Assembly: GCA_015680685.1 (NCBI GenBank)
Contig: MNCI01004956.1
Location: 236,972 to 300,971, forward strand
Source: Gnetum montanum
Lineage: Eukaryota > Streptophyta > Gnetopsida > Gnetales > Gnetaceae
Direction of reading: 5' to 3'
Length of the DNA stretch: 64,000 bases
The translations under genes were made by a program, and so were the position numbers. Each line of letters begins with the position of its first letter. The stretch's first letter is position 1. Positions 32,648 through 44,282 of the stretch are shown here, in pieces. The notes below the pieces were generated by a model, which was given only the letters and a program-made list of their open reading frames with translations, ran no database searches and had not been told where the DNA came from.

Positions 32648-33618
32648 TGATGAGAGCAGTTACTCTAATTATTAGAGTGGTTACCCTAACGGTTACTCTA
32701 GTGGTTACTTTAGTAGTTATTCTAATTATTAGAGTGGTTAGTGTAGCAGTTATTCTAATTACTAGAGTGGTTACTCTAGCAGTTACTTTAGCAGTTATTC
32801 TAATTATTAGAGTGGTTACTCTAATTATTAGAGTAGTTGCTCCCAAGCCTATAAATATAGTGCCCAGGCACACAATTGAAAAGAATTCTTTTAGTAGTCA
32901 AGTAGCGAAACTCTTGTAGTCTGTTTGAAAGTTACAGTATTTTCCAAATGCCCATAGTAAGAGGTCTAAGTGTGGATGGATCTTTATTCGAGCATTGTGT
33001 ACCTGAGCACATCTTGTGTACGGTAATAAAGACAAGCTCTTCGATTCATCCTTGCAGCACTTGAGATTTGTTTTCTTACACATTTCTTTTATTTTATTTT
33101 CTTATGAATTTATTTTATTTTATTTTATTTTATGCACTTTACATTTCTGTTATTAGTACAACAATTCATTTTTATCAATTAAGCAAATTGTTAAATTACA
33201 CAAGCACGACACTTCGAGCATGCGTGTAACACTTGGTAACCCAGTAACGATTAGTGTTTGGTAATCCCAACAGTGTTGCATTGGTTTAGAATGTGTACAG
33301 TAAGTGGGAATGGATGCTGGTGTTAAGATTAGTTAGAACTTAGTTAATGAGTAGTTAAGTTAAATTAGTCACTTAGTTATCTCTCTCCTTCCCTACTAGC
33401 GTAGGACATAAAAACATAAAAACTATAAAAATCATATGCCTTAAGCTTACTTAACCATACAATCGTGACATATAGGTAAACTTGGGAAGACAACGATCAA
33501 CCAACCCGTCCTTGTTCCATAAGGACCCATAAGCATTTAGTCCTTGGAATTTGATCAGATCGTGCATGAAACGCTCGTATTCATATGGTAGAGCATAGGG
33601 GTACCTCGCCACTCATCA
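32648..33618 (+). repeat. 5' LTR of element B
   Basis: It begins TGATGAGAGC and ends CTCATCA. U3 (32658-32840) is a minisatellite of 12-bp GTTACTCTAGCA-like units interspersed with CTCTAATTATTAGAG palindromes. The TATA box is TATAAATA (32850-32857). An AATAAAGACAAG polyadenylation-type motif lies near 33026. The 3' LTR (42088-43028) is clearly homologous but has accumulated many substitutions, so the insertion is not recent. Confidence 0.93.
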
Positions 33619-33750
33619 TTGGTGCCACTGTTGGGGACTTAGTTGTTTGTGCACTAACTAGAACATAGGAAATCATTCACATCATTGGTGCCACTATTGG
33701 GGACTTAGTTGTTTGTGCACTAACTAGAACATAGGAAATCATTCACATCA
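33619..33750 (+). promoter_or_regulatory. Duplicated primer-binding site of element B
   Basis: TTGGTGCCACTGTTGGGGA (33619-33637) begins directly after the LTR and is a degraded tRNA-Asp-type site. A 66-bp unit containing it is repeated, giving a second site at 33685-33703 with one difference. Element A has only one copy, so the duplication is specific to B or to its assembly. Confidence 0.75.
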
Positions 33751-33819
33751 TTGGAACAAACCCTTAGGGTTGGTTGAGAAAATGATAAACAAGAATACAT
33801 TGCACATTGAATAGACAAG

Positions 33820-36140
33820 TATGTCTCCTTCTTCGTACAAGAATGCCCCATCGCCTAGGTTTGAAATAACAAACAATCGATGATGTAATACACATTACGT
33901 TGATCCACCAGTCCCTCAACAAGTTCGAGTGGTATATATTCATCCAATGAGTATATACCATACTTCATCTTTATCCTCCATCAAGACAAACAACTATGTT
34001 GGCGAGACTTAGAAGGTAACATAGTGTTACCTCCTAATTGTTCAGTCCCAAGCATGCTTCTTTGTGCTCTCACACGAATTGGCATGCCGCACTTACATGT
34101 AGAATACATTGTGCAAGATCATGACTCGAGAAAATATTGTCCCACAGAGGCACAACGTTAAAGGGACTTGCAACAGGAGAGACATCATAAGTTTTTGAAG
34201 GATAAGTGGTCCCAAGATGCCCCACATGTCTTAAGAGAAAATGAGGTTGGTGAACCTACCTTAGGCAGTCGACCACACAATGATGTTCCTCCCCTTGACT
34301 TTGGCCAAGGGGTTGTGTATTAGAACCTTCATTCCATTATTCATAACCCAGGTTTTGATACCTAGGAGCACAAAGGGTTCAAAAAAGGGACACGAATTCA
34401 TGATAAAGATGGACATTCTGATCGCAATCGCAATTGGGGCCAAGACTACAGAAGAGAAGGTAGCAGACATTGTCATGGTGACAGTTCTCCTTCTTCTTCA
34501 CCTTCATCATCTCCTTCACCCTCTCCTTTAATATTTGGACGCAGTCATAAAGAAAAAGACCATGGGGATGAAGGTAGGCAAAGTGGAAGTCATAGAAAGA
34601 ATAACCAAGAAAGGGGATGAGGGCACTCTAGAGAGTCACGACATAGAAGAAGGGAGAGTAGGGAACAACATAGGCATCATAGAAACCATCGACGAGACGA
34701 TCATGATGAACCCTTATTCGCTACTCAAAGTATGTTAGACATAACTAAGGCTATTAGAATTCCAATAAGGCACCAGAAAGATAGTAGGATCAAGAGATTA
34801 AATATGAACAATATCCCACGATTTGAAGGGGGATACAGCGTTGATCCTCAAAATAATTTACAAGCATTCAATGATGCGTGTGCCTTACAAAACATAGAGA
34901 ATGAGTGAAAAAAACTTAAGTTGTTCCCACAGACACTAGTTAAAGAAGCAGAAAGCTAGTACTAGTCCTTAGAACTGGAATCCATTTATAGGTGGAGTAC
35001 CATGTTAGAACTATTTAATGATAAGTACCAAACGTACTCTTGAGTGTCCAACTTAAGAAAGCAAATCCAAGGCTAGAAACAAGGAGGACATGAACCCTTG
35101 GATGCTGCCATGGGCCGATACTATGCACTGTTACATCGTTGTCCTGGCCATGGATCAATTGTGCCATCTTGTGGATGCACTTAGGCATGAAACGAGAAGA
35201 ACCCTTGGGACTTATGCCCAAGGAAGACTATTCGAGCTTAGGTCCCATCAAATTCAAAGACTATCATAAAAAGTTACTAAGGAAGAAGGTGAGCTACATA
35301 AGAGAGAAAGTGTGGAAGAGTATAACTGAGATCCTTCCCTTCAGAAGAGGGGAGTAAGATTTTGTGAGGATGAAGAAGAGTCACCACTTGAAGAGATGAT
35401 GAATAGGAACACTTTGCCTATCCAAAAGATGACATCAGAAGTTTCGGCAAAGGTAGACCAAATGTGGGATTCCCTAGATAATAGATTTCAAACTGTTCTT
35501 AAAATAGTAGAGGAGTCTAGAGAGTAAGGTAGTGAGAAAAGAAAAAAGAAATAGGTTGAACATGCATGTAGCAAGGGTAAGGGCAAAGTTGCCATCATTG
35601 AAGAGGTTGTGGATTCGGAAATAGACAATGATAGTGGATGTGAGATATGTCAATATGACCATCCTAAGGGATGTTGCCCTATAATCTCACATCTGCAGGA
35701 GTCTGAGGTGTATGCACTCAACCCATGATTAAACAAAAGGCAAACACCTCGAAGGTTACCTTATACTCAAGGTAACCCAAGGTAGTTCCACCAACCCTTA
35801 ACATATTATCCCAGTGGAACTCCACCACAACCCATTGAGCAATATCAACAATGGCAGCACCCACAATCATGGGAAATCCCACCACCAAGGCAATAGTATC
35901 CTTATCGGCAACCTGACCCATATGGATATTACGTATAGCAACCAATGTCCCCATGTGACTCTACTGGTCACATCACTCCTCAACCTCACTACCAAGCCCG
36001 CAAGTTATGGGACTCCCTCTTCTAGAGGTGATATTCCATAAGCATACCATCCTTCTCATTTGGTTGCATCTCTTCCACTAATAGCTCCACTACCACCTGC
36101 TCCTGCAATGCAAGGTGAGATCTCTACCCAGCCGTAGCAA
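33820..36140 (+). pseudogene. gag: gag of element B (broken)
   Basis: It starts with the MSPSSY protein also seen in element A. From about 34381 one frame runs almost unbroken. It has an Arg/Ser/His-rich segment (GQDYRREGSRHCHGDSSPSS, later RESRHRRRESREQHRHHR; stop at 34618), then the gag core (FEGGYSVDPQNNLQAFNDA, YRWSTMLELFNDKYQTYS, EPLDAAMGRYYALLHRCPGH) to about 35160. The distal part has a zinc-knuckle-like CEICQYDHPKGCC near 35640 and a Pro/Gln/Tyr-rich tail. The core and YDHPKG motif match the gags of C and D, so the two families share ancestry in this gene. Several stops replace Trp conserved in D, for example NGWKNLK versus NE-stop-KKLK. This is the particle-forming RNA-binding protein of the element. 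Confidence 0.8.
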
Positions 36141-36179
36141 CGTAATGCCACGAGGGCTATTAACTCTCAACCTACTGTT

Positions 36180-39100
36180 GGTTCCAACAACCACATGAAG
36201 AAAAGACCTTTCTTTAGAACTAACAGTCCAACCAAGCCCTTGCAATCACAAGCAGTTGATTCCTTAGATGCCTTAATATCAATCAAAACTTCCAAGCCTC
36301 CTTCAACTCAACCACCGCACTCAATTGATATGGTCATACTAACACATGTTGTCACCAATTGGATCAAAGCTAGCCATCTTCCCAGGACATTCTCTGATCC
36401 TGGGAGTCCTCTGATATATTTACAAATTGCTGAAAATGAACCGTGAAAGGCTCTTTTGGATTCAGGTTTCGATGTCAACTTGCTTTCTCAAGAAATGTAC
36501 AAGGCCTAGAACTTGCCTCCATTGAAAAAGAGCAACATTTGTCTAGATTTGGCCAACTAGTCCATCATTGTCTCATTGGGATTGGTGGAAGACATTATTA
36601 CCATTGTTTGTGGGTGGTCGTACCCAACTGACTTCCTAGTGATTCAGGTGATCAACGGTAAGGGCAACTTCCCAATCATGATGGGAAGAGCATGGCTAAG
36701 CACCATCAATGCATGTCTAGGAATCTACAATCTTTCCCTAGAAATATCAAAGGAAAATACATTTGGAAAGATCGAGAAGAAGAAAGTTCCGTGCATCGCA
36801 TACAGTGACACAAGGTGTAATTGCGTGCAGAGTCATTTCTTATGCAAAGTTTAGCATTGCCTACATGCAATCAGTGTGCACAAGTGATTAACATACAAAG
36901 ATTCTTGTATGTAGTAGCCACATGACAAGAAGACACCCAGTGGCTAATAGCTGATCAAGAAAGTAGTTCACTCATATGCATGGAACCAACTGAGGGTTAA
37001 CTTGTGCTTACATCGATAGCATAGACACATTAGAGCAAGTCCACTGCTAACTTCCAAGTCTTAACCTTAAAAATATCAACTGGGGGAAGTTGGAAATTCC
37101 TAAGAAATTTAAGCAGGAGCCCCTTGAGCTGAAACCATTATCCACCGTTATGGAATACATGTTCCTTAAAAATAGAAAACTAGTAATTATCAATGCTAAG
37201 CTTGCTCTTCAACAGAAAGAAGAACTGCTGAAGGTAATAAATAAATGGTTGGAAGCCTTCGCTTGGTCATATCCTGAATTAACTAGAATAGATCCTAGGA
37301 TATGCCAACATAGAACTTACACTGACCCCTCATTAAAGCCTTAAAGACAACCACAGAGGCGATTGAACCCTAAGTTGAAGCAAGTAGTTAAGGAAGAAAT
37401 CAAACAACTTGTCAAGGCTGGGTTCATATACCCGATTACTGATAGCGAATGGGTTAGCCCCTTAGTTATTATGCCTAAAAATGGAGGCAAATGGAGGGTG
37501 TGCATCGATTTTAGGCTACTAAATATGGCAACATTCAAATATCACTTTCCATTGCCATTTGTCGACCAAGTCTTAGACACCATCGTAGGGCATCTCTATT
37601 ACAGTTTTTTAGATGGATATAGCAGATTTAACCAAATACAAATAGCCCCAGAAGACCAAGCCAAGACTACATTCACTAGTCCTTGGGGAATGTTCGCATA
37701 CAAATAGATGCTATTTGGATTGTGCAATGCCCCTGCAACATTTCAACTAGTTCTAAGAATATTCCAACGGTAGATAGGGAATGGCGTGGAGGTCTTTATG
37801 GATGACTTCTCCACTTATGGAGCAAACTTTGATCAAGCCTTGGACTAGTTGGAGCAAGTGTTAAATAGATGTGTAGAAACCAATTTAAGGCTCAACTGGC
37901 AGAAAAAGCCATTTGATGATCCAAGAAGGCATAATATTAGGGCACAAAATCTCACACATAGGGATAGAGGTAGACTTCGAGAAAATCAAAATTATCCAAG
38001 GAATTAGCCATCAACTGGAAACTGTCAAAGATATTTGGTCATTCCTTGGACATACTGGCTATTATAGGAGATTTATTGAGAACTTTTCAAAGGTTGCCAA
38101 ACCATTGGTGGAATTAACGAAAAAGGATGTACCTTTTGAGTGGACCAGGGAATGTGAATTAGCTTTCCAAACTCTGAAACAAAAGCTAGTAGAAACACCC
38201 ATTCTACAAGCTCCTAACTAGTCCAAACCATTTCATATCATGATTGACGCATCCAACTATGCTTTAAGAGCCGTACTTATACAGTTAGATGACTAGAAGC
38301 ATCCTTATTACATCCACTATGCAAGTAGAAGTATCGTTGGTGCACAACTTAACTACACTATCACAGAGAAAGAATTAATGGTTGTAGTGTTTGCGCTAGA
38401 AAATTTTAGACACTATGTATTGGGATATAAAGTATATATAAATACAGATCATAGTGCAATCCTGTTCCTGAGGAATAAGCCAATGGTAGGCCCTCGTATC
38501 ATACGATGGCTTGTAATCTTACAAGCGTTCGATTTAATGATGATCGATCACAAGGGCACTAAGAATGTAGTTGCTGATCATTTATCTTAGTTACAATGGG
38601 ACAACAAAGAGGATGAGTATCCAATTTTTGATCATTTCCTTGATGAATTCCTCTTTGCTGGTGTAGTGAATAATCAATCACCCATGGAGACAAACTGGTA
38701 TAGTAGCATTCTTATCTATCTTCTCACCCAACAAACACCACAAGAGTTAAACCTTAAGAAGAAACAATAGTTTCTTCACTGAGCTAAGTACTTTATGGAG
38801 ATCAATGGGCAACTTTACAAAGTGTGTCCTGATGGCTTGGTTTGATGGTGTGTTCCCGATATAGATCAATTGCGAGTTCTGCAAGATGCTCATGATGGTC
38901 CTTGTGGGGGTCATTACGCTAGGAGATGAACAGCTATCAAGATCCTACTTGTAGGATATTATTGGCCTACATTATTTCGGGATGCCCATCGTTTCATCCA
39001 ATCTTATGAGCGCTGTCAACATGATGGGGACTGCTAGAATGGAGGGTCCACAACAATGGATTCAACTATTAGAACCCTTCGACATTTGGGGAATTGATTT

Positions 39101-40007
39101 TATGGGGCCGATTACACTAATGTCCAATGGAAAATCTTATATTATTATTGTTATTGATTCCCTAACAAAATGGGCTGAAGCAGCTGCTATTAAAGATTGT
39201 GCATCATCTACAGCTGCACGATTTGTTCAACAACAAATCATAAACAGGTTTGGTGTGCCACGTGCACTTATTTCAAAAAATGGTACACAGTTCACAGGTG
39301 CAATTTTTTAGAAATTAATGCAACGCTTAGGGGTTGAGCATAAATTGACTACAGCATACCACCCCCAAGCGAATGGTCTAGCAGAAGTCACCAATAGGGA
39401 GATTACGAAGATATTGACAAAAACCATTAGCAAGTTTAGGTGAGACTGGAGCACTAGATTGAACAATGCTCTTTGGGTATACTGCTCCACATGGAAACTC
39501 GCTATAGGCTACTCTCCCTATGAGTTAGTGTACGGTAAATTACCAATGCTTCCCATTCAAACAGAGCTCTGTACACTATCCATGGCATGTGACCTCAACC
39601 TTGACCTTGATCTAGCACAGAAACAATGGTTAGTAACCCTTAACTTGCTAGATGAAAATCGATTAGCTACCCTGTCATCTAACGAATTACACAAGGCCTT
39701 CAGTAAACGACGTCATGACCTAAGAATTAGGAAAGTTAAATATAAGCTAGGAGATAAGGTTCTCTACTGGAATCCCACACATGTGCCACAACGTACTAAA
39801 TTTCAAACAATGTGGGAAGGACCTTATATTATTTATGCAACTTTTTCTTTAGGGGCCATGACAATATACAAACTTGAGAGCCCAAATAAGAAACTTTTGG
39901 TCAATGTGCAACAAACCAAACCTTTCCAGGAGCTTAGGATAGCTAGTACACATGCTACCTCTCTTGATAAACAACCTTGCTTACTATTTCAAATCTCCTC
40001 CTTCTAA
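36180..40007 (+). pseudogene. pol: pol of element B: protease, RT, RNase H, integrase (broken)
   Basis: The protease region has LLDSGFDVNLLS (about 36455-36490), with the DSG active site. RT (about 37090-37930) shows KPLSTVMEYMFL, GKWRVCIDFRLLN, YSFLDGYSRFNQI and the catalytic FMDDFSTYG near 37795. The RNase H part (38225-38590) has the DASNYALRAVL, TITEKELMVVVFALENFRHY and NTDHSAI blocks. Integrase (about 38880-40007) has a remnant HHCC finger (GHYARR; a cysteine of the CxxC pair changed to Tyr in SYERC), WGIDFMGPI, ISKNGTQFTG where the second catalytic Asp is replaced by Lys, and ANGLAEVTNREI with the Glu. The integrase tail VKYKLGDKVLYWNP follows, with no chromodomain. Multiple stops, mostly at Gln or Trp codons, make this copy inactive. 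Confidence 0.9.
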
Positions 40008-42076
40008 TTTAGTCATGGGGGAGATGGCCACCTATGCTAATCGTTCTAGGCCCTTAGTTCTTTTTTAATTTTTATTTTACACATTTTTTGTTTTACACAT
40101 TCTTTCAACTTTTCTTATTTTTGTTTTACACCATCGTTCATGTTTTTACTATTTCTTTGTTTGCTTGATTTACTTTTATTCATCATCTAATAAGTGCTCA
40201 TGATGGTGGATTGAATTATATCATATTGATTGCTAATGTTTGGTTTTTACCTTTAAATTACGATGCTGATATTAAGGTATAGTTCTTTTGGTAAAACAGC
40301 TAATGAGTCCATGCCGTCCAATCATTCATACAACACTATTGTCTCCTTTGGCTTGGAACTGTACAGTCCCCTTTTTCTAAGTAAATTTATTAATGAATTG
40401 GTGGATAGGTACTTTTCAAACCAAGGAAAGACTCAAAGGATGAAAAGGGTGTGACTTCAAGAGGATTCAATGTATTTGTGCTAGCCATTCTCTTAGGTCC
40501 TTGGATGCTTGTTTCTTGGATTTTTCACCATTCTGACATTGTTCACAAATCAGGAAGCCGAGTGAATAAAAATAAGTCTTTGCATGGTGTGGTTCTTACG
40601 TGAAAAAAAAAAAGAAAAAAGAAAAGAAAGGAGAAAAGTGAGAATTCAAAGCACGCCCCTTAGACATAATAAAGTAATATGGGCTACAAGCACTAGTTAT
40701 GAAACTGGAAAGACATGTTACCCATGTTTGAAGGTTTCCTCTAACTAAGGTCCTTTCTCACTTCCTGCTTCTCCGTCTCACTCTCATTGGGATGGTGGTC
40801 ACTCTTTGTGGAAGCATTCTTGTTACCTCAAGAGGATGGATTGGCCAAGTGTATTAATGTGAGGTCACTGAATGTGGTTGGTTTGAGTCTAGATTTGGGA
40901 TGAGTTCTACTCAGTTATCTTAACCATGAAATACACAAGGGGCTTTACACAACCTTGTTCTTGGGATTCCATTCCATTCTCTCCTCTCCATCTTTCTTCC
41001 CATTTTCCACCTCATTGCCGGTTTTATCATTAGTTCGTTCTAGGTTGAGGCATTATTTTCTTTGGTGAATTTTTGTGTGTAAGTTTTTAACTCTTACTTC
41101 CAAATGACATTCCTAGAGCCTACGGACTCTTTGGTTTGTGGGTTTGTCAGGGCATAAAGGGCATGAGCCTGCTTTGGGGAGGACCCATTGGCATTTTTTT
41201 GGGTGCAATTGTTAACTTCTTTCCCTTAAACATTTCATGCAATCAATCATTTCTTATTTCATCCCCATCCATGACATCCAATTTATTTGCGTTTTCATTG
41301 ATATTTTTCATCTTTCTTGTTCCTCATGTTTTTCCATCNTTCATGCAATCAATCATTTCTTATTTCATCCCCATCCATGACATTCAATTTATTTGCGTTT
41401 TCATTGATATTTTTCATCTTTCTTGTTCCTCATGTTTTTCCATCTTATAGCTACCGGAGGTTCGCTCTTAGTCGTGGGGGTCCTAGCACAAATTTTTCAA
41501 TTTTCTCCATTTTACTATTCACCTAACCCCTACACCTTGGGTAGTTGCCAATGATAAATCTCCAAACCAATTTTTGCCATAACCACAACTCAGCCAATGC
41601 ACTTCATATTGAGGCAAGGTATCAACTGCATTGTAGATTATCTATCATTGTTCATTTGTGACTGTGTTTTGTGTGCAGATGGTGATCATACAAACAATGG
41701 ACTAGGCTTGGAGAAAGCACTTAGGATGGACCAGAACTGGAGCATTTACGAAAGGAGCAAGTCTGGTGGCGTGGCTATGGATAAATAACGGAAGGCACAA
41801 TCTTAGCATTAGCGACAACACACTTCATTTTCTTTCTCTCTCTTTCTCTACAAGCTGCCAAATAAAGGCTTGGATGTCATTTATGTATGAGTGTTCACCA
41901 CAATGCTCATGAACACTAATGTTGTAATATGCTTATTGATCCGTTCACTGGGCACGTTGAGTCTATCATCCCATTCCACCATTAGTTATCAGTTAGTCAA
42001 TAATCCCATACCTTCCCAATATTTTGTAAAGAACTTGTTTCTTTCCTTCTATACTTGAAGATGAGTTTTCATTCAG
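40008..42076 (+). other. Element B 3' untranslated spacer
   Basis: Non-coding sequence between integrase and the polypurine tract. Blocks such as GATGAAAAGGGTGTGACTTCAAG (in part) near 40437, AGACATGTTACCCATG near 40710 and GGGCATGAGCCTGCTTTGGG near 41157 are shared with the spacers of E and C. An N at 41339 lies between two copies of an about 120-bp sequence (assembly join). Unlike C and E, no ORFX is present here. Confidence 0.7.
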
Positions 42077-42087
42077 TCGTGGGGCTA
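42077..42087 (+). promoter_or_regulatory. Polypurine tract of element B
   Basis: GTCGTGGGGCTA-type sequence directly before the 3' LTR start TGATAAG at 42088, matching the tracts of elements C and E. Confidence 0.65.
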
Positions 42088-43028
42088 TGATAAGCGTAGT
42101 TACTCTAATTATTAGAGTGGTTACTCTAGCAATTATTATAATTATTAGAGTGGTTACTCTAGCAGTTACTCTAATGGTTACTCTAGCAATTATTCTAATT
42201 ATTAGAGTGGTTACTCTAGCGATTACTTTAATAGTTATTCTAATTATTAGAGCGGTTGCTCCCAAGCCTATAAATACAGTGCCCAAGCGCACAATTGAAA
42301 AGAAGTCTTTTAGCAGTCAAGTAGTGAAACTCTTGTAGTTTGTTTGAAAGTTAGAGTATTTTCCAAGTGCCCATAGTAGAAGGTCTAAGTGTGGATATAT
42401 CTTTATTTGAGCATTATGTATCTGAGCATACCTTGTGTATGACAATAAAGATGAGCTCTTCGATTCATCCTTGCAACACTTGAGATTTTTTTTCTTACAC
42501 ATTTATTTTATTTTATTTTCTTATGCATTTATTTTATTTTATGCACGTTACATTTCTTTTATTAACACAACAATTCATTTTGATTAATTAAGCAAATCGT
42601 TAAATTACACAAGCACAACCACTTCGAGCATACGTGTAACTCTTGGTAACCTAGTAACGATTAGCGTTTGGTAATCCTAGTAGTGTTACATTGGTTCAGG
42701 ATGTGTATGGAAAGTAGGAATAGATGATGGTGTTAGGATTAGTTTGAACTTAGTTAATGAGTAGTTAAGTTAAATTAGTCACTTAGTTATCTCTTTCCTT
42801 CCATACTAGTGTAGGACATAAAAACATAAAAGCTATAAAAATCATATGCCTCAAGCTTACTTAACCATACAATCGTGACATACAGGTAAGCTAGGTAAGA
42901 TAATGATCAACCAACCCATCCTTGTTGCACAAGGGTGCATAAGCACTTAGTCCTTGGAATTCGACCGAATCGTGCGTGAAAAACTCGTATTCATATGGTT
43001 GAGCGTAGGGGTACCTCGCAGCTCATTA
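42088..43028 (+). repeat. 3' LTR of element B
   Basis: It begins TGATAAG and ends CTCATTA, the last dinucleotide having changed from CA to TA. It has the same U3 minisatellite as the 5' LTR with a different unit count, a TATA box at 42269-42276, and an AATAAAGATGAG motif near 42445. AAAAG follows at 43029-43033 as the target duplication. Confidence 0.92.
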
Positions 43029-43033
43029 AAAAG

Positions 43034-44260
43034 GTTGGAAACCGAGTTTGTGACATATACGCATTTGGGGATGCTTGTCTAAAGTAAGAGTCTATAATCC
43101 ATAGGAAAAGAAGCTAGACCTAAGGAGGACAAGTGGTTATTTCGTTGGATATGCCAAACAATCTAAGGGATACAAATTTTATTGTCCATCACATACTACT
43201 AGGTTTGTGAAATTAAGGAATGCTAAATTTCTTGAGAATGACTTGATTAGTGGGAGCAATCGATCCTAGAACATTATTCTAGAGAAAGATCATGCAAGTG
43301 CCCAACCCTCTACTTCAAGTGAAAGATTGATTATTGTACACAACACACCTAGAGCAAAAATGCATGATGAACAACAACCAATCATTGAAGTTCCATAGAT
43401 TGCTAACACAAGAAGTAGTAGATCTAGCTAAACAACGAATATTAGAACCTGTTGAACATCATGCTTCTTAGGAGAATGATGAACCAATATTAAGAAGATA
43501 TACTAGAGTAAGGCAATCAATGATTCTTAGTAACTATATAGTGTATCTACAGGAGTCTAATGATGAACCAATATTAAGAAGATATACTAGAGTAAGGCAA
43601 TCAATGATTCTTAGTAACTATATAGTGTATCTACAGGAGTCTAACTATAACATAGGAGTTGAAAATGATCTTGAAACGTTTTCACAAGCCATTAGTTGTA
43701 AGGAATTTGACTTGTGGTATGATGCCATGAAAGATGAGATGAACTCTATGTTATATAATGGAGTCTAGGATCTTGTCAAGTTGCTTAATGATGTAAAAAC
43801 CATTGGATGCAAATGGGTCTTTAAGATAAAGAAAGACTCATTAAGCAACATTGAAAGATATAAGATAAGACTTGTTGCTAAAGGGTTCACTCAGAGAGAG
43901 GGAATAGATTACACAGAGACCTTTTCTTCTATATCTAAGAAGGACTCCCTTCGTGTGATTATGGCATTGGTTACCCATTTTGATTTCGAATTACATTAGA
44001 TGGATGTGAAAATGACATTCCTCAATGGTGATCTAGAGCAAGAGGTTTATATGAAACAACATGAAGGATTTTCCTCTAGTGGTGGTGAGCAAATGGTATG
44101 CAAGCTCAAGAAATCCATATATGGATTGAAACAGGCCTCGTGTTGATGGTATTTCAAATTCCATGATGTCATCACTTCATTTGGTTCTGAAGAGAACATA
44201 ATGGATCAATGCATGTACTAGAAGGTCAGTGGGAAATCTTTTGACAATAATGAAGTGTTA
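43034..44260 (+). mobile_element. Ty1/copia element 1, 3' part (integrase end and RT), broken
   Basis: This resumes the copia polyprotein interrupted at 32647: GWKPSL, HIRIWGCLS, SGYFVGYAKQSKGYKFYCPS, then LRNAKFLENDLISG. A perfect 87-bp in-frame duplication (43483-43645) precedes the RT. The RT part has EMNSMLYNGV, CKWVFKIKKDSLSNIERYK, RLVAKGFTQREGIDYTETFS and, after a stop, [18 protein letters not shown] and [14 protein letters not shown]. It ends near 44260, before the YVDD motif, where a second copia fragment begins. Confidence 0.85.
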
Positions 44261-44282
44261 TTTTTAAGGAAATCTTTGCTCT

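Larger units (their letters stand above)
32648..43028 (+). mobile_element. Element B: complete family-1 Ty3/gypsy element with pol
   Basis: A 10.4-kb element: 5' LTR 32648-33618, tRNA-Asp-type primer site at 33619-33637 (duplicated at 33685-33703), gag about 33820-36140, pol about 36180-40007 in the order protease, RT, RNase H, integrase, a 2-kb 3' untranslated spacer (40008-42076), a polypurine tract and the 3' LTR 42088-43028. It is flanked by a 5-bp duplication and sits inside copia element 1. The order RT-RH-IN marks it as Ty3/gypsy. The absence of a chromodomain after integrase, the tRNA-Asp primer site and FMDDFSTYG in the RT fit the Athila/Tat lineages. All ORFs have stops, so it is not autonomous today. 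Confidence 0.93.
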
